A stretch of 64,000 nt of DNA from Hofstenia miamia (Eukaryota; Xenacoelomorpha; Acoela): NCBI GenBank assembly GCA_004352715.1, contig SCFE01000101.1:1110993-1174992 (forward strand). The letters are read 5' to 3'. Positions 21,273 through 34,271 of the stretch are shown here, piece after piece. The translations under genes were made by a program, and so were the position numbers. The notes under the pieces were generated by a model, which did no database searches, was not told where the DNA came from, and saw nothing but the letters and a program-made list of their open reading frames with translations. Positions within the stretch are counted from its first letter, which is position 1; every line of letters begins with the position of its first letter.

Positions 21273-24200
21273 TGACATATAATTTATATTTTCATAAATT
21301 GTTTCAAATGATTAGAAGCGAGCATTAACAAGCATATAGGTGTAGGCCGAGCACGGACCATGTTGAATCTACAAATTCAAAACACTAATCTCTAAGCATG
21401 ATCTTTAATAGAATTAATAAATTTTAAAGGAGTCATAAGAAGTTTCTCATTAAAAGACAAAATTAATTATATAGTACTTTTGTGCAGGCCGCCCGTTTAT
21501 GCCCTCTGAATTCCAGGGAGCGGGAACCGGGCATTGAAAGATAAACGGGCGCAGGGCGGGCACGGGCAGCGTTAAATCTAAAAATGCAAAACACTAAATT
21601 ATTGGACGCAGGGCTACTCGTCATTAGTCAGTCTGGCTAATTCTCCATTAACAAAGTACTCTTGGCGATGTAATAAATGTGAACATTATATCTAGAAGAC
21701 ACGCAGCAGTCTTTTATGTGTTTGCACTAGTTGTTGCTAAATTTTGGAAAGCAAATTAGTCTAAGAACTATGACCTTTTCCAATAAAAGTTTGGGCTTCC
21801 TTATAAGTTTGTTATTTAAGTTTTTTATTTAAATTTTGGGTGTATGTTAGAAGCTTGGGTGTTATTACTTCATATATTATAATAAATCACATAGTATATC
21901 ATACATGGGTCAAATTGACCCCTCCCAACAATTCATATTTTTAAACAAAGTGAAATATCCGATCCTCAGGCTAATCCAATTCAATACAAAAATTTTAGAA
22001 TTGTCTAATTGGAATCCAATCGAATTCCATTCTAAGATTGAGTTAACTAATACCCATTTTCTTTGCAATATAAGTTAGATGTTTTTGATTTCACGTAATA
22101 TTTATTTAAGTATAATGCGGAAATTTTCTGCATGTGATTATCTAAGTCTGGATTTCGCTTATAAAACCAGAAAAATATACATAATTAAAAGAAAACGCAG
22201 AAAAATCAGAATTATTATGACAGAAAAAATGCATTGGCTTTATTTGGAGAAGTTTTAGACAAAAAATAAGTGATCCTATAGTCGATCAACACTAATTTCA
22301 ATCAGATGGAAGTGGGGCAAGTCGAGGTGGGTATAGGCCAAGATTTTTCTAAAATTAGTATCCATGGGGCAAAAGTAGGGCAAAGACACTTTTGAGTGGA
22401 GAAAAACTGAACCAAAGAACTGCCAATTTTAAAGATTGTAAATTATAAAGTAATTTTCTTACATTACAGTTCCTAATTGATAAAATTTTGATTGACTTGG
22501 AAATTTTGAAAAATCAATTACGATGTATTTCCAACTCTTGGCGAAATTGGATTCCATTCAATAATACCAACAAGATCTTTTTGATCTGATTTGTCACCAC
22601 CAATAGGCTTTGCAATTTTTGTTTAAAATATTAGTCTTATAGAGTTAAAATTTGTTATTTGGCTTTCAATAATAATTTTAATATATTTGATTCCTATTGG
22701 TAGTAGTAGTAGAGACGGCATTTGAAAAAATTATTCTGAATCTTCTAGAAAGCAAGGATTCAAAATATTTGGCCGTGGTGATGTGATGCAGTGTTATAAA
22801 AATTGTCTTCTAAAATAATGAGGCAATAGTTTTTGGAGCGAGAATTTTTTGAGTCAGCCAATTTAGGACTGTAGAACATAAAACTTGGGGCAATATGGGC
22901 AGATGTCAACAAGTGGAAATGGGGCAGGGCACAAAGTCTGTGGAGCAGGGCAGGGCAGGTCACAGTCATCTGCCCCAATTCCAATACCGGATACCTCTCT
23001 AAAGTATGTTCATCTCTTAGAGCCTTGTTGGAATACTCCCATGGGTTCAAGGGGAATTTTTGAGACTCACTAAAAAGAATAGATGCATTTCTTAGAATTC
23101 GAACATATTAGAAAGTGCATCATCACTAAAATTTCAACTTACTAAACTCACCGAAGAAGAATCAAATGATTCTTAGTTTTTTATTATTCAAACTCTTAAG
23201 GTGAAGACTATTTGATCGCAAACGATGTACCAGCTTGCACCCAATCAAAATATAAGATGCACAGGGATTTCGCAATGATAACAATTTTGTTTTCCTATCA
23301 TATTGGAAAATTCCCCTTACAAAAAACTTAGATAAGTAACAAGATCTAGTCTAAACACACAAGCTTTAGAAGCAGCCTCTGAACTAGCGCTTAGTTCAGC
23401 TGGACTTACAATTTCTTCTTCACCCGCAGTTCCAAACTTTGATCATTAGAACGAAGCATTAGTCTTCAGAAAATATAGCATGTAATGCAGTATAGGTAAA
23501 AATACAGACAGCAATTCATGTTCAGACTCAATTAAGAGCAAAGCAACCAATGAATTGAAGAATTTATTTATCATGAGGGACGATTAGAATATAAAAAGCA
23601 GAATAATGCCGGTCCGGTTATTGTATTCTAATGGAAAAAAATTTACAAAACGTTCATATTTAGTGCTCCCATGAATAAAAGACAATTTTGCAATTACATA
23701 TCATTTAGCGCATTGAATTCAGAGTATCATCTACGGCCCTGTGAGTACTTGAAATTTCCATTATCCAACACAAATCGAAATTTAAACATTAACAGATTTG
23801 GAGTCGGGTCGAATCAACTCAAGTTTTGTTGATTGAAAACGAATAGTGCAGTGTATGTTTGCTTAATTGGAAACTGTAATAATTTTTATTTTAAAAAAAA
23901 TTCTTCAAAAATTAGGTTTGAGCAATATTGTTTATTGAATGATCATTGCTAATATCACGATTTTAGAATTGATTGATATGTTCGTAGCATCTCCGTGCTG
24001 ATTAGATTGTTTTGGATTTTTTAACAAAACTTTCACTGTCTAGTCTTTCTTACACGCTAGATTAACACTTCATTCTTTTCACCATTTAATAACATCAACA
24101 TTGATTTGTTAATGCTATATCCAATAATGATCAATTACACATTTTTTGCCAATTACAAATGGAACTGCTAAAATTTAACATTTCATACTTATAGAGCAGT

Positions 24201-27200
24201 TGAGTATTTAATCGAGATCTTACAATTATGATATTGATAGGCCTGTGTTTGACAAGAATCGAGATTCGAATCCGAATCAACTCGAAATTTAGAAGACTGA
24301 CTTGACTCGACCAGAAGCAAAAATATCCCGACCCACAGAAACCTAATATTATCAGTCCCATATCCAAAGAAATTATTTTCATATGCGGTTTTATTAAGAA
24401 AACTTATAAAAAACTGGTGTTGGAAATTTTTCTAAAATTATTCCAATGAAAATCCAATGAATAGCAAATTTTTTTGTTCAATCAATTCCAATGGACAAGC
24501 CTGGTGAACCTGTGTCTAAAATAAATCGAAATTTTTTGCATTAATGGTGAGACTGATAACTGGATTACAATTTAGTGATGAGCCTATTGTACTTGGACGG
24601 AACAAAATTCGTTTTTGGCATAGAAGGGTAATGACATGTTAAATAATGGCGTTGAACATTAATTTTAAGATTATTCCTTTTGTTAATGGGTGCGCTAACA
24701 GCCGTATCTAATAAATTAATGGAATCAACATCATTGGAGATAGCGATAAAATTTTCTAACTAGTTTACAAGAAGACTTCATATAACTTGAAAAATTAAAG
24801 GCAAATACGCCTCAAGTTATTTACATTGGGCAAATATTTAGACCGTTTTTCAACAATCAGAATATCTTTTGTTAAGGATCTGTATAGGGAATTTTTGTAG
24901 TGCCAAAATATATCTTAGTCTAATGCTTTTATTAAAATTGCTAAGTATGCACTATTTTTTAAGATATTACACAATTAAGAGTTAATTATAGGTAATTTTT
25001 GCTGACATGTAATCACCTTTGGTGTTAAGACTTGGTTGCGTTGATCTTATGCATATACTCTTGATTATTTTTTAATTTTTGGGGATGATAGGCCTTAAAA
25101 TCTTTGTTTTAACATATCGAAAATAAAATTAATTAAAGCAAACTCGCTTCAACTTTTCCCACCATTATTAATTATTAGTAGTACTCAATTGATTTAAATG
25201 TAAGGATAGAACTAAGAATTAATCAAACAAAAAATGTATATACTTTACATTGGCTATTGTAATAGAAACAAACCTTCATTATATTTCAACAAATTTTGCA
25301 AGTAAAAATCTCAATGGAATATAATGAAAGGAAAATATCATAATAATGGGAGATTATCACTAAACCGTTTAAAGCAAAATGAATTTCAATATTCCCGATC
25401 TAATGGAGACAATGTATAAAACAAACTCAATTCGCATAAAGAAAGTAGCATTCTAATTAATTGATTACATATATATTTTCAAAATATCCAACAATCAAAC
25501 ATTTGTCTTGAAGGGTCTATTGTCTGATTTACTTATATCTTATTTTAAAAAAAAATTAGTGTTAGTCAAAGTAATTGCACATTTATTTATTCAATCAAGC
25601 ATTATCAGAGAAACAATTTATGAGCAATCCCATCAATGCGGAGAAAACATTTGGAAAGATTATTATAAAATGTTATGAATATAAAATGTGTAAGAGTATA
25701 TCAGCAAATAGCTCAATTGATCTGTTTTTACTAACACCAATCATGCATTTAAGTTTTAATGAAAGCATATGGATAAACATATTTGCAAATAAATAAGGGC
25801 GATAACTAAATTTTATACATTATCTTAATGTAAAATTTCTGGTAAATATACAAGATCAAAGCATATTGTCTAATTTAATCCGTTCCAGAGAACAATTTTT
25901 GTTACAGAGATAACTTATACAATATTACAAGACTATTTGGACATTAGTAAACGATAGCATTGGAAATTAAATAAATTTTCAAAAAATATAGAAAAGAATA
26001 TGTAGTATGAGCCTATTTGGTTTTTGTAAATGCAGTCACTACAATACACTGCATGGAGTTCCTGTAACACTTCATCTACTGGATATTGGATCAGGCAATA
26101 GGATTAAAATTTTAGAAAAAGCAATGTAACGATGCAATTTTTGGCTAAAATATCAATTTTCAATGGATAAAGGCCACAAAATCTGTTTTCTAAATCAGCA
26201 TAGTGGAAGGTATTTCTGCAAACATTGATTCCATTGGATAATCAGAAAAATTAGGAAGATGCAAGGAATTTGTTGCACTAGTTTCTGCACTATGAGCCTT
26301 AGCAATTCCATATATTTATGGACAATTTACAAATATATTTGAACAGTAAGGTCTATATATCGAGCATTTTTATCAAAAGCTACCAGTTATTCACATCATT
26401 TTTAAAGGGTTCCCCCACACGGTTAGTCTTTTGACTAGTAAAAAACCTTTTTGACTACCAACGTGGCACCCCTAAAAAGTGACGTTTGCGGTTATGACTA
26501 TTAGTCTTGCCTAACCGTACACATTTCCCGCCATATGAAGCAAAACAACAGAAAAAATCAAGGCAAAAAAGAAAACAGCAAATCGAAAAAATTGTCAATA
26601 AATACTTATTTTATATACTTAATAGGCTAGAAGCAAAGATTGGAAAGCAATAGAAGTTTCAAGCAAGCATTTAAAAAAATAGGTAAAAATCGTTTAGCAA
26701 GTTTCTAATTGATTTATGGAACAAGCTTCATTCAGATACAAAAGAATCCTTAAGGACATTAAATTTTTGAAACGAAGATAAGTTCTCTGTAACCAAGATA
26801 AAGAAGCATTAATTTATTTAATTCTTTATGCGTGTCAATCATATTATTTGTAAAAAAACAAAAAATCTTGCTTGCTCTGTGCCCTATTTTTAAAGTGTGT
26901 TTAGTTAACATTCGCTAAGCATTGCAACGCATACATCTTTTTTAGTTTTATTTTTTTACGATAACTTAAATTTTCTTGTTTGTAAATGATTTATTTCATG
27001 AATAATATAATGCCTTTGAAGTAGAAAATAAGATACATTTTGTAATTAAAACTAAAAACATTTATAATCAAACTATGGTTACATTAGGAAGGTCACATTT
27101 TTCTGAGTTCAGCATCATTCCCTATACATATTTATATAAAAATTAAAATTTTAACACTGAAAAGTGAATTCTACATTATATAACACAATTTGAAAATTTC

Positions 27201-27532
27201 AATATTCATGTCTACCACCGCGACTGACTTTGTCCTTAAAGAGAAATTTAAGAACCATTAATAAGCACGTTTATAAAAAATCATGAAGAAATGAAATCTA
27301 CAATGCTTAGTTTACTTAGGCATTACAATTCAGCCTTTAATCTATTGATTAAATATCATAAAATGTGTGCTGCATGCAAACGCCTCACTTATAAATGCAC
27401 TTAAAAATAGTGTTAGAGCAAATCAAATTCCAATTTATCTCACAATGCAATTCCTAAATACTACAGAATCTATAAAACAACAAAAATAATAGATGATAAT
27501 ATATTAAGATTAACATACATCAGACAGAAATA
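21273..27532. other. Long intergenic stretch, no gene recognised
   Basis: About 6.2 kb without a convincing coding exon. Noted inside: a GC-rich imperfect hairpin at about 21488-21560 (GCCCGTTTAT paired with ATAAACGGGC); a GGGGCA-rich patch at 22305-22390 and again at 22890-22980 that may be ends of an old element; and TCGAATC-rich repeats near 23805 and 24260. CpG is at an ordinary level for this side of the window, about 18 per kb at 24-25 kb by eye. Confidence 0.5.
26411..26518. repeat. Short MITE-like hairpin with CGGTTAG ends
   Basis: The left end ACACGGTTAGTC and the inverted right end TGTACGGTTAGGC bound about 108 bases without an ORF. Related pieces occur at 36098-36200 and, embedded in a hAT element, at 34535-34610. 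Confidence 0.5.
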
Positions 27533-28540
27533 TTATTCCGACTTAGGAGAGATTACATAAAGAGAATTCTTAAGAAGACTCATTTCTTGAATTTTCGTTG
27601 TGTTCAATTGAATTGTTGAACTGGAATCAACGGTAGACATTATTATTACACTATTCGGATCACAAGAATTCTCCTGACTTTGAAGACATTTCTCGTTACC
27701 TTCCCACTTAGCTATTGGAAAACCTGATTCGCTAATAACAATGCATAAATCTTTTTGCTTGAAGAAAACTTGCAATTCATCTTTTGTTAATGTGCAATTC
27801 TCATTTTTTATTTCTTTTGGTTCTTTCTGAAATCCATCAAATTTATTGCGAAGCGCTTGCATATCTGAAATGTTGTTATGAATAGATGCGTTATGCATAA
27901 AAACAGGAAAGGATGCAAGTGCACCATATACATGATATTTAAATATATTGGAATGCAGTGGAATGTCATCATCAAATTCTATGAACCACTTTGTTTGATC
28001 ACTTTCAATTTTTACAGGTAACAGGATATCTGGTACAGTAGCAACTTTTAATACTTGAGAGCAGTTGATACTGACATTCGATTTAGGACAATCGACAGTA
28101 CTCATATATTGGAATTTTGATACGTCTTTTAAGTTGCTGAATTCAGTGACATTTTGAATTAGCAAGAATTTCTTAGCGAAGTTGTCCAAACTTTTTTCAC
28201 CTTGCAATTTCCTGGGAACAACAACTTGTAATTTTTTATCCTTGATATCATTTAAAACCTCTTTATCCGCAATATATAATGCCGATCGTTGCTCTACTGG
28301 CACTGCATTAGTACAACCACCAGGTGTAGAATACACAATATAAACAACTGATATCAAAAGAAGTGCCCATATAACCCAAAAGATTATTAGCAAAGCTAAA
28401 CGAATGCCCTTCCAAAGTTGTTGTTGAGAAATTGTCAGGAGCTCTTCTTTCCCTAAGCCAACAAATCCAGCTGATTCTTCATTATTCAAAACAATACCGT
28501 TCTGACCAGGGTTAACTTCAGCTAACGGTTCTGATGCCAT
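27533..28540 (-). CDS. SLC3A2/4F2hc-like type II membrane protein, short ectodomain
   Basis: A single open exon of 335 codons. Residues 26-35 (FVGLGKEELL), a basic/Trp stretch and one membrane segment (about 48-70, ALLIIFWVIWALLLISVVYI) match the SLC3A2 N-terminal domain. In that family this anchors the heavy chain of amino-acid transporters with a cytosolic N-terminus. Cys76, just outside the membrane, is where 4F2hc proteins hold the Cys that bonds the light chain. The ectodomain (about 265 residues) has several N-glycosylation sequons (such as NVT, NCS, NAS, NIS, NCT, NTT) and six or so more Cys. It is much shorter than the ~420-residue amylase-like domain of known members, and I see no clear barrel motifs. 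The start at 28540 is chosen because a CTGTTTAG acceptor ends one base before it, implying an upstream 5' exon. No AATAAA was seen directly downstream. Confidence 0.72.
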   Translation of the reverse strand: MASEPLAEVNPGQNGIVLNNEESAGFVGLGKEELLTISQQQLWKGIRLALLIIFWVIWALLLISVVYIVYSTPGGCTNAVPVEQRSALYIADKEVLNDIKDKKLQVVVPRKLQGEKSLDNFAKKFLLIQNVTEFSNLKDVSKFQYMSTVDCPKSNVSINCSQVLKVATVPDILLPVKIESDQTKWFIEFDDDIPLHSNIFKYHVYGALASFPVFMHNASIHNNISDMQALRNKFDGFQKEPKEIKNENCTLTKDELQVFFKQKDLCIVISESGFPIAKWEGNEKCLQSQENSCDPNSVIIMSTVDSSSTIQLNTTKIQEMSLLKNSLYVISPKSE

Positions 28541-30479
28541 TCTAAACAGGTACAAAATAACAAATGCATAACATATTTTACACAACAGCACATTTTGTAA
28601 ATGATTTCAAATCAAACTAAATTAATCGATCCTGAATTTCCTAGTCTAATTTACTCAAAACAATTTAAGTTATCACAATACAAGATAATTTCAAAATTCA
28701 ATCTAAGAAAAAGTATGCGGTAATATTAGACATTTATTTTGCTTAAAATATAACTAGTATATATTCAATTAAGAAAAAAAACAATTTTTAATGTTTTGTG
28801 AATATGATATATCGTAATTTCAATTATATTCTAAATTTAAGCAACTATCTAAAGCCTCATATAACAATGTTCAGTAATATTGTGGTTTTTGAAATTTTAG
28901 CTTAACATAAGTCTATATACAATTTCTTTGACTTCTGTAACAATTAGATGGATTAAAATAATTAAGCTCAATTTTCAAACAGAATATATCGGAATATAAT
29001 TAATATTTGGGTTGTTTACCCCCACTTCTCTTTAAGTATAGACAAAAATCTTGCTTCTGAAACAAATGTTTAAAAAAATAAGTGAGATATTTACCATTAA
29101 CATGAAATAAATTGTGTTAAGAAAAACCATTTTAATATACGTTTCCAATACTAAATTTATTTAAATCCAATATACATGTCGTCATCAAATCTAGTTTTAA
29201 CCATATTGTGGTGTTTGAAGTATCTGGAGAAATAAAAAACGCCAGATTTCGTGGCTACAAAGTTTTGGCTTAAATGGCGATGTCTAGACAGTATTTTGAA
29301 TTTACCATTTTAAACATTCATAAACACATTTTTTAATTGCAAATATGAATTACATATTTGAATATACACTAAATAAGTAAGCTTTGTTCATAGCCATGAT
29401 AATATCATAAATATCAGCCCAATAATTTGATATCATGTACAAGTCGTCCGTTGAGTGAATGTTTGCTGATTCATTATTGTGGTATGCAAATTGTGCCTGA
29501 CTCAAGTGGAATATCGGTTGTTGAATACATTGATTGATAAGCACAACTTAATTTAGACACTTCTACTTTTATTTCATGTCCACCACCCAACCGAATCACT
29601 ACATATATATGTAAATCTACAAACGCTAATCTAGCAAGAAATAAACGATAATGAAGAGCAATTGACTAAAAATTTACTAACAATTGGGTTTCCCAATTTA
29701 AACTTTGCGCATAACAAATCCTGTTATATTGGAAAACAAATAGGAAATAATTGGCTTATTTAAAAGTTTGTTTTTGAATATTTCAAAATGCTTCTGGAAC
29801 CTAGTGAATTGTTTGTGCATTTTGATATCAGTACACAATGTTGTTCTTTGGTTGCAGCTAATAATTGTGCATTTATCTTGCTAAATGTTTGAAATCAATT
29901 TAGTAAATTGCTAGCATTTAGCGGGAATCACACTTTTCCCCAAAAAACCTATTTTTGGCCATTGCTCCCGCAGTATTCACTTGAACTTCAATATATTTAC
30001 CATGGGGGTAGGTAAATTAAAGAGACACTACTCTGCAAAATATTAAAGTTTTATGTTTGGAAACGCGGTCATTAAGACGTTTTTAAAAAAACAGTGGGCT
30101 GAAAAACTTCGGCTTGACGTATATGGCTTTACCATATACGTTGACCCTAAGGCCAATGTTAAAGTATTTATACATGTTAATACAAATTTTCAAAATTACA
30201 TTTAATTGTCTTCTTCACTAGGTGCTGTGGCAATCGATTTCAAAATTTTAAAATATCATAACAAAATTTTGTTGAGAATATGAAAAAACGGATTGTCCAC
30301 ACCAGGCTGTTTAATGTTAATAAATCAGTTATCCATATTAGAACAACTTCAGCAATCAATACTTCCGAAACATTGTTCAGAAATGGATTTACATTGGCAA
30401 ATATAACGATGTAACATCAGAGATACTAAAATAGGATGGCGCTAAATCAGAATTTATTGTGTCAGACCAAAATTACGGG
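28541..30479. other. No gene recognised; upstream of the SLC3A2-like gene
   Basis: AT-rich DNA that should contain the promoter and a 5' exon of the minus-strand gene if the inferred acceptor at 28542 is real. I cannot place that exon. A 22-base near-palindrome CGTATATGG/CCATATACG lies at about 30117-30140. Confidence 0.45.
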
Positions 30480-30487
30480 GTTACACG

Positions 30488-31122
30488 CAATATCTTATAG
30501 TCGATAGTATCTTTTTTTAAAAAAAGCTAGAAATAGACTATTTCGATAAACAATTTCGTCCAAAATAGGTTATCTCGATCATCTTCATTAAAAATATACA
30601 CATGCAACTGAAGATTGTTGCAATTTCCATTGTATCTCTTGATAAATAGTAATTTATAGTAAAATATACTATAAATGTCGACATGACAATGCAAGTATAT
30701 TTTGCGACCATTTGGGAAATTATTCATTTTATGTTTTGTAGCATGTTATTTTATGAAACTGCCGGTATTTTGTTGTCCAATCCAATAAGGTAGACATCAA
30801 AAAAATAACATACAAATTTAAAACATCAGAAATAATACCAATCTTGGACATTAAATATTAACGTTTTTAATTAACTAGTAAATGGTTCTGCATATGCAAT
30901 GTCGTTAGTTTATGTTAAGAAATGCGAATTTGTGCATTAAAAACAGGAAAAACGGTATCTCAAGTAGTACATCAGCTATGCCATACCAAAACATACTAAG
31001 AGGTTATCGAGTCGATAATCGGATGCATAAATTAGGTTATTGGATGGAATAATTACTCAAAAGAGGTTATTGAGATAATCTTTTCGAATATAATCGTTCA
31101 TCAGATCTTTTGAACAAGCCTG
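30488..31122. mobile_element. Probable non-autonomous hAT element, 635 bp, in a hairpin target
   Basis: An exact 8-bp repeat GTTACACG flanks 30488-31122 (30480-30487 and 31123-31130). The insert begins CA and ends TG; its ends share AGGTTAT...GAT-type subterminal motifs in inverted order. Joining the flanks recreates GTTACACGAAG...CTTCGTGTAAC, an inverted pair, so the target itself was a small hairpin repeat. Terminal inverted repeats are weak, hence moderate confidence. Confidence 0.55.
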
Positions 31123-31130
31123 GTTACACG

Positions 31131-31667
31131 AAGTGGTGTAATTAATAACTAATAATTGCTTCGTGTAACACAATTTAGGCTGTAAATGCAGGCTGGCGCT
31201 AAATCCAAGTTATATTGAATAGAAACTTCATAAAATAAAGAGGGAAATTACAATTTTAGAATGTCATCTAGTATGAAATCAACACGTGGTTTCGACTAGG
31301 GATTTGGGAAAGTTTTATTTGATAATTTCAGAAATTGAAAACTTAAAATCTTTTTCATAGTATTGAATAAAAAATTGGTTTGGTAATACCGGAACTTGGA
31401 AAAAAATAAATCGATTAAAAATATTAATAATCAACTCCTACTCTTATATATTAACCGCATTCTATGAATTTTGGTCGCAGGTGCAGAATAGTGCCACGCG
31501 GATAAAATAAGCACTTCTAAGGGCTAAAAAACGATGAGATGTTTACAACTCAAAATTAAAAAAATGTTTTCAATCCACACACAGTTGAATCTTTTAGCAT
31601 TGAGAATGTCACATTTCACAAATAATAAACAAAATGTTCTTAAAACAATAATAATGAATGACTATAT
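31131..31667. other. No gene recognised
   Basis: AT-rich sequence. The block AATAGTG..CACGCGGATAA..ATAA..CACT near 31490 recurs in degraded form near 33530 (ACACGCGGATAAGATAAACACT), so both belong to one unnamed repeat. Confidence 0.4.
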
Positions 31668-32785
31668 TTAGCCGCTGAAGGCAGACACTACAAAAATATA
31701 AAAGCAAGTAAGTTCTACGGCAGCGAGGACAGTCACAGGAGATAAAGTAGGATCAGATGGAAGAGTAAGCAAAGTGGAGACAGGTTCTCCAAAGAGGAAA
31801 GACATCAAAGATTTCTTGAAACTCGGCGGTGGGGAAAAGAAATCAATGGCTGTTGGACGGTTGAGAGTCAAGATGCAATTAGCAGCAATACAAGCCCAAT
31901 TAAAAAACGAGTGAAGGGTGCGATGTTTCTTGGGACTACGAATGGAGAAAGTAACATTATCAAAGCGAGTGGTGAGGGAATTAGAAAACTTAATGAAATC
32001 AAAAGGATCAAGGTCCAATTTGCGAGTGAACAAGCGATTGAACAGGAGATCACACGCATGGAAGTATGGTAAAAGGCTTCTGGAAGCGTTCCATAGAGCG
32101 GAACAAGGAACGAGAAGGCCACCAACAGGAAGAAGCGTAGAAAATAATTGCGTGAGGAATGGACTTGAACAAAGAAAATTTCACAGCAGCCATGGAATTC
32201 AATGGAACATTGCAGGAGACTGCAAAGAGAGGAATTAGCTTTGCGGAGGCGCAAAACACATGAATAGACCAATTTAAGTTTGCTGCAAGTTGAACTCCAA
32301 GATGAGTATGATGAGTAGAAAAGTTCAGAAGGGGGAGATACAGAAAAGGAAATACCAAATGTCTTAGTTGGGCTAAAATCAAGATGATTAACAGAAGACC
32401 AAGTAGCCAAAAGCTCAGGATCGGCGGTAAAATTGGAGGGAAATGAACAGTCGAAGTTAAAAATTGCAGTGTCATCGACGTACAGTGGACATGATGAGTT
32501 GAGGACATATTGATGGAGGTCGTTGATAGCAACGAGGAAGAAGATAACAGCAAACACAAAACCTTGAGGAGCACGACTAGCGATAAGGGCAGGAGAAGAA
32601 ATACAGGAGTTGGCTTTGACATACTGACGACGATTGGACAGGTAAGACTGGAAGAGTTCGATGAAATCAGCATCAAAGCCAAATAAACTTAATTTGTCAA
32701 GAATAGAATGAGGGAGCCGATCAAAAGATTTAGAAATGTAAAGATAATGCAACCAGGAAATAGCAAGGATATTTAATAATAACAC
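31668..32785 (-). pseudogene. CR1/Jockey-like non-LTR retrotransposon reverse transcriptase, decayed
   Basis: The minus strand carries reverse transcriptase motifs in order: motif A SKSFDRLPHSIL, the SYLSNRRQYVK block, motif B APQGFVF...INDLH, motif C YVDDTAIF, and the NHLDFSPTKTFGISF region. Two further frames downstream carry the C-terminal part, ending with RSPKKHRTLHSFF and NRPTAIDFF (frame 31668-32033). At least two frameshifts are present, and motif B has Ala-Pro-Gln-Gly-Phe where Val-Pro-Gln-Gly-Ser is usual. The 5' endonuclease domain is absent, as in 5'-truncated LINE copies. Confidence 0.85.
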
Positions 32786-33083
32786 TCTTTAAAGTTGAAA
32801 ATATTTAATTACAACGGGTAAAAACAGCATTCAATTGTTCCCTTATTTGTTTATTTACTTTAGTTAAAGTGCTTAGTCATGGACGCCTCACAATGTACTT
32901 TAAATGCTTTTCCTTGTCATTAGTGATGTGAAGAACGGTTTATTTAATTATCCAAATAACAAAAAGAGCATTTTTGATGTTTGGGGCGAAGTTCATTTAT
33001 TTAGGATCAAATGAAATTAACGGACGCGAAACATTAAAAAATTGACACAAAAAAATAATCACGTAAATCAATATATACATGTC

Positions 33084-33442
33084 CAGTATTGGTAAAAAAA
33101 ATCCGATTTAAATTAAAAAAATAAAAAATAGGATTTTTTATTTAAATCGGATTTTTTTCTAAATTTCAATTTTATAGACAATCTTCCAAGGTGTAGTAAA
33201 TATTATAAGTCATTTTTATCTATTTTTGAAATACAAAAATTTAATCAATTTTAAATAAACTGAAGATAATAAACATGCAGAAAAAAAATTCAGAGCTTGC
33301 CAATTCATTCCAATATCAGGGCAATGTCTTCAAAACAATTAAAATACACTAGTTGTATCTCTTTTAGTGTACTTGATTTAACTAATAATGCGCTTTGATT
33401 TAAATCCGATTTAAATCGAGTGATTTAATACAACCAACACTG
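33084..33442. mobile_element. Second copy of the CAGTGTTGG hAT MITE, degraded
   Basis: Begins CAGTATTGG, ends CCAACACTG, and aligns along its length with 1120-1541 with internal deletions. The flanking 8-mers (TACATGTC, AATTGTAA) no longer match, consistent with greater age. Confidence 0.85.
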
Positions 33443-34271
33443 AATTGTAACAAAAACAAACGCTGCCGATGTCATAAAACACCAATTAATTTGAAGTAAC
33501 AATAAACGGGCGAAGGTATAGAATAGGGTGAACGCGCAACACGCGGATAAGATAAACACTAATGTGGGGTAAAAAACGATCAGAAATGCAAGAACATACA
33601 TAAAAAGTTTAAAAATAGATATAGACCGTTAAATTTGCATAATTAACGAAATTCGTAGCACGCGGTATATATTTAAGGACAATAGCATAGTAAATTCATA
33701 AAAAAAATTATCAATTATTAAACAAATTGCAAGACATATAACTGTATTTATACAAATCTATACATTTTAATTTAAATCAAGTCCTTACTTTAGGTGAAAT
33801 TTCCAATTATATTGTGGTGAAAATACAAATATTTTAATTTCGATTATTCAATGTGTTTTACTCGTATTATTATAACAACTAATATATGCGCTGTATTGAG
33901 GAAGTTTTTGTATATAAACAGAGAATACTTGATTACATTTTTTGAAAATTTAATCGTTGTTAAAAATTTTCACTTCAAGAACATAAATCATAAATTATAG
34001 TACCTTTTCAAATGATTGAAGCCCACCTGACATTTCTCTTTAATGAGTTTGCAACAATTTCATTAAAATAAAAGCTTTGTTTTAGACGATTTAAATATAT
34101 TCTTATAGATGACACTTTGTACCTAAAAAACTTATTTATTGCAACTTGTAAATATATGGATCCCCCACATTTTTAAAGGCAACGGGTAACTCTAAAAATA
34201 TCTGAATTGAATAAATCTTAAGCTATTGCATCATCTGAGGAAAATGTTATTTACAACATAACAGATTTAAA
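33443..34271. other. No gene recognised
   Basis: AT-rich DNA between two hAT-type elements. It includes one arm (33608-33677) of an inverted pair whose partner lies at 35915-35985. Confidence 0.45.

Larger units (their letters stand above)
17595..22110. repeat. Inverted repeat pair bracketing 4.3 kb of nested transposons
   Basis: 17595-17715 and the reverse complement of 21973-22110 share GGAATTCGATTGGATTCCAA and flanking sequence for about 120 bases. Between them lie the Penelope/mariner nest, a mariner N-terminus and a hAT C-terminus. The pair could be the ends of a larger composite element or two independent copies of one repeat; the sequence does not decide. Confidence 0.6.

Noticed and set aside
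22305-22985. A hAT element with GGGGCA ends
   Set aside because: The end motifs are only loosely similar and no 8-bp duplication was found.
22760-23050. ORF pair at 22.8-23.1 kb on both strands
   Set aside because: It falls in a GGGGCA-rich repeat-like patch, with no domain and no splice context.
32050-32682. Long minus-strand ORF read as a hydrophobic, Ser/Leu-rich membrane protein
   Set aside because: Most of it is the out-of-frame shadow of the reverse transcriptase at 31868-32785; only its C-terminal part carries element coding after a frameshift.
33069-33083. Target duplication for the hAT MITE at 33084
   Set aside because: The flanking 8-mers do not match; identity of the element rests on its similarity to 1120-1541 instead.
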